Part shown: positions 6,129 through 8,175 of the stretch, piece by piece
Layout: each line of letters begins with the position of its first letter
Position numbering within the stretch: position 1 is the first letter of the stretch
Assembly (NCBI GenBank): GCA_003166055.1
Contig: PMWR01000397.1
Location: forward strand, 10,818-18,992
Origin: Acidobacteriaceae bacterium
Lineage (GTDB): Bacteria > Acidobacteriota > Terriglobia > Terriglobales > Acidobacteriaceae
DNA: 8,175 nucleotides
Direction of reading: 5' to 3'
Made by a program: the position numbers and the translations under genes
The notes under the pieces: generated by a model
Seen by the model: only the letters and a program-made list of their open reading frames with translations
Databases searched by the model: none
What the model was told of the DNA's origin: nothing

Positions 6129-7307
6129 ATGAGACTGCGCAGCGTCATTCTGATTGTCCTCATGGTGGGTGGATTCTGGTTCATCACCACGCATATCACG
6201 GCAGGTCCCGACGGCCCGTCTCTGGGCAATCTCTCGCTCTTCGGAGCCCACGGCTCCGGCTCCCCGCTCCAGCTCACTGAAGCTGAGGCCGCCCCCGCTT
6301 ATGACGCGGAAGAGCAGAACAATATCGCTGTCTATAAGCGCGTGTTGCCCTCCGTGGTCAACATTACGTCCAAAGCGCTGGTCTACAACTTCTTTTACGG
6401 CACCGTGCCGCAGGAAGGCCAGGGCTCCGGCTTCGTCCTCGACAGAGCGGGCCACATCCTCACCAACTTTCACGTGGTTGATGGCGCCAATCGCGGCATT
6501 GAAGTCACGCTCAGCAACAAGCGCCGCTATCCAGCCAAAATCGTCGGCACTGACAAGGTCCACGATCTCGCCCTCCTGCAGATCAGCGCGCCCGACCTCC
6601 AGCCCGTCACTCTGGCTGATTCAACCGAACTCTCAGTCGGCCAGAAGGTCTACGCCATCGGCAATCCATTCGGCCTCAGCGGCACCATGACCCGCGGCAT
6701 CATCAGCTCCATTCGCACCCTGCCCGCCGCCCGTGACTCCGAGAGCGGTTCCATTGAAGACGCCATTCAGACCGACGCCGCCATCAACCCTGGCAACTCC
6801 GGCGGTCCCTTACTCAACTCGCGCGGCGAGGTCATCGGCATCAACACCATGATCGCTTCCAACGGCGCCAATCAAAGCTCCGGCATCGGCTTCGCTATCC
6901 CAATCAACACCGCCAAGGCCGTGCTCGCCGACCTCACCCGCTATGGCCGCGTCAAGCGCCCGTCACTGGGCATCTCGTCTTACGCCATCGGTCCCGATCT
7001 CGCCTCGCAAATGGGTCTGGCCGTCGACTCCGGCATCCTCATCCAGCGCGTCATCCCCGGTGGCGCAGCCGAACGTGCCGGCCTGCGCGGCGGCAATGAG
7101 CAGGCCTATGTTGGCAACACGCCTATCCTACTGGGTGGCGACCTCATCGTTGCCATTGACGGCCAGCAAGTCAACGATCCCCAGGACATCAGCGCCATCA
7201 TGAGCAAGCACCAGGCCGGCGACACCATCAGCGTCACGTTCTACCGCGGCCGGCGCCAGATCACCCTTAAGCTGATCCTTGGCGAAGCCCGCGACGAGAA
7301 CACCTAA
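6129..7307 (+). CDS. Membrane-anchored S1C serine protease (HtrA/Deg family) with one PDZ domain
   Basis: A 392-residue trypsin-fold protease that probably degrades or processes misfolded envelope proteins. A single hydrophobic segment (about 5-21) is either an uncleaved anchor or a signal peptide, placing the protease outside the cytoplasmic membrane. The catalytic triad is complete: His115 in TNFHVV, Asp146 in HDLALL and Ser224 in GNSGGPL. GQGSGFVLD (97-105), AIGNPFGL (176-183) and QTDAAINPGNSGG (214-226) are standard S1C motifs. One PDZ domain (about 278-385) follows, with LGIS and GGDLIVAIDGQQVND. An extra loop lies at about 320-335, between GLR and GGDLI, as in chloroplast Deg1-like proteins. 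The single PDZ fits a DegS/Deg1 layout rather than two-PDZ DegP. I chose ATG 6129, with AAAGG (6114-6118) 10 nt upstream. An in-frame ATG at 6069 would translate the inverted repeat as protein and is unlikely. Confidence 0.94.
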   Translation: MRLRSVILIVLMVGGFWFITTHITAGPDGPSLGNLSLFGAHGSGSPLQLTEAEAAPAYDAEEQNNIAVYKRVLPSVVNITSKALVYNFFYGTVPQEGQGSGFVLDRAGHILTNFHVVDGANRGIEVTLSNKRRYPAKIVGTDKVHDLALLQISAPDLQPVTLADSTELSVGQKVYAIGNPFGLSGTMTRGIISSIRTLPAARDSESGSIEDAIQTDAAINPGNSGGPLLNSRGEVIGINTMIASNGANQSSGIGFAIPINTAKAVLADLTRYGRVKRPSLGISSYAIGPDLASQMGLAVDSGILIQRVIPGGAAERAGLRGGNEQAYVGNTPILLGGDLIVAIDGQQVNDPQDISAIMSKHQAGDTISVTFYRGRRQITLKLILGEARDENT

Positions 7308-7314
7308 TGGGCTC

Positions 7315-7337
7315 GTTCCTGCGTCTCGCGCAGGGAT
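7315..7337 (+). other. Hairpin just after the protease stop
   Basis: CCTGCG (7318-7323) pairs with CGCAGG (7329-7334) around a 5-nt loop, extendable to 9 pairs with wobbles. No T-run follows on the plus strand, so it is not a typical intrinsic terminator; it may protect the 3' end of the protease mRNA. Confidence 0.3.
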
Positions 7338-7355
7338 ACAAGTGCAAAGAAACGC

Positions 7356-7393
7356 AAAAAAAGGCCCCGAAGCAGTCTTCCTGCCGCGGGGCC
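7356..7393 (-). terminator. Intrinsic terminator of the right-edge minus-strand gene
   Basis: Read on the minus strand, GGCCCCG (7393-7387) pairs with CGGGGCC (7369-7363). An inner GCAG/CTGC stem with a 5-nt loop continues the hairpin after a 2x2 internal mismatch. Seven consecutive U residues follow (complement of A7 at 7356-7362). It lies 57 bp past the stop of the minus-strand gene. The plus strand lacks a following U-run, so it mainly serves that gene. Confidence 0.85.
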
Positions 7394-7449
7394 AACCGTT
7401 TCAACGCCAATCGCCTTCTGCTTTTCACCCGTTCATCTCAAACGTTCTC

Positions 7450-8175
7450 TCAGAACCCTGCTCCCATCTCGTTCTGCTCGGCCCTGGCCGTCTGCACCCG
7501 AGCCAGCGCCACAGGCTCGCCATAATGTTCGGCCACCATCTTTGCCGTCTCGATTTCATTTATGTACGACAGCACTTGTGCCAGCTTGATCGGAGCTCCA
7601 GCCGTCATCTGCGCCACAGCCGCTTTACTTGAAACAGATTGCACCAGCGCCAGAATCGAATTCACAACGGTACCCACAGCCTCAATTGCCGCCAGCGCAT
7701 GTTGCTGGCTCGCAGGATTCACAATCCGTCCTGCCTGCAATAGAGCGGCATTCACCTGCTGCTCAAAGGTCACAATCTGATTCTGTAACTGCGCCAGGGT
7801 CCCCACCGACGGATTCGCAAGATAAGCCTTCGCTTGCGCCGTCAGCAGATTTGAAGCAGCGTTAAACCCCGCAGTCGCAGCGCTGAAAATGGGCGCATCG
7901 GCCGGAGCAAGCACAGCCGCGGCCGAGTCCACCGTAACCACCGCACTCTGCAATGCCGGTGTCCAGTTCACAATGTCCTTGGCTACGGTCGTCTCTGAGC
8001 AGCCTCCCATCAAAGGCAGCGGCAGCAGAAGGGCAATCAGCGCCCAGGCTCCAAGCTTCGCCTGCCCGCTTCCCACGCCACTCACTGCATCCGAGGGATC
8101 CTTCGCCAGCAGTCCCAGTAATGCTGAAGCAATTGCGCACACCAAGGTCACAACCGTCCCGGTTCCCGCCGTGCC
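7450..8175 (-). CDS. Unrecognised helix-rich, probably membrane-associated or lipoprotein (5' end outside window)
   Basis: I do not recognise this family. The frame is open to the right edge (241 codons), so the true start may lie outside; GTG at 8151 is only the first start-like codon nearby. Near the visible N-terminus are two hydrophobic segments. The first is TLVCAIASALLGLLA, followed by a polar linker KDPSDAVSGVGSGQ. The second is LGAWALIALLLPLPLMGGC. The Cys after MGG could be a lipobox, though Met at -3 is not ideal. In that reading the gene would start at an in-frame GTG in the linker, with AAGGAT about 13 nt upstream, and the first hydrophobic stretch would belong to something else. 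The rest is Ala/Val/Gln-rich, strongly helical and without aromatic-rich or catalytic motifs. The C-terminus is ARVQTARAEQNEMGAGF. It is convergent with the protease gene and ends at a good terminator, so it is a real transcription unit. Confidence 0.65.
   Translation of the reverse strand, partial: GTAGTGTVVTLVCAIASALLGLLAKDPSDAVSGVGSGQAKLGAWALIALLLPLPLMGGCSETTVAKDIVNWTPALQSAVVTVDSAAAVLAPADAPIFSAATAGFNAASNLLTAQAKAYLANPSVGTLAQLQNQIVTFEQQVNAALLQAGRIVNPASQQHALAAIEAVGTVVNSILALVQSVSSKAAVAQMTAGAPIKLAQVLSYINEIETAKMVAEHYGEPVALARVQTARAEQNEMGAGF

Overview
This is a GC-rich (roughly 60%), gene-dense bacterial chromosomal segment. It most resembles Acidobacteriota (class Terriglobia). That placement is an inference from the protein style, the characteristic insertions in FolD and CoaE, and my recollection of the exported protein / folD / coaE / S1C protease gene order. 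It was not tested by any search. Nothing looks phage-borne, plasmid-borne or recently transferred, and there is no rRNA, tRNA, CRISPR array or insertion sequence.

Left part (1-1723): a divergent sugar-metabolism pair. On the minus strand is a double-SIS sugar-phosphate isomerase/deaminase related to the isomerase half of GlmS but lacking the glutaminase half; it runs off the left edge. On the plus strand is a DeoR-family sugar-phosphate-responsive repressor. The 170 bp between them contain three palindromes whose centres are 20 and 23 bp apart, a plausible shared operator. The likely logic is amino-sugar-phosphate catabolism controlled by its own repressor.

Middle (1806-2750, minus strand): a stand-alone HDOD signalling protein, convergent with the repressor. 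It starts with GTG and keeps a full set of HD-type metal ligands.

Right-centre (2981-7307, plus strand): an exported protein of the ARPP-1 type, then folD (one-carbon folate metabolism) and coaE (last step of coenzyme A synthesis), 3 bp apart and surely co-transcribed. A membrane-anchored S1C (HtrA/Deg-type) protease with one PDZ domain follows. Between coaE and the protease lies a 25-bp perfect inverted repeat built from an 11-bp unit (ACAGATGACAG), the most unusual non-coding structure in the window.

Right edge (7450-8175, minus strand): the 3' part of an unrecognised, helix-rich, probably membrane-associated or lipoprotein gene. It ends in a convincing intrinsic terminator (7356-7393) in the convergent gap after the protease gene.

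No stretch over 300 bp lacks a gene. I do not see a clearly novel multi-gene system. The best leads are the palindrome array, the inverted-repeat element and the unrecognised right-edge gene.
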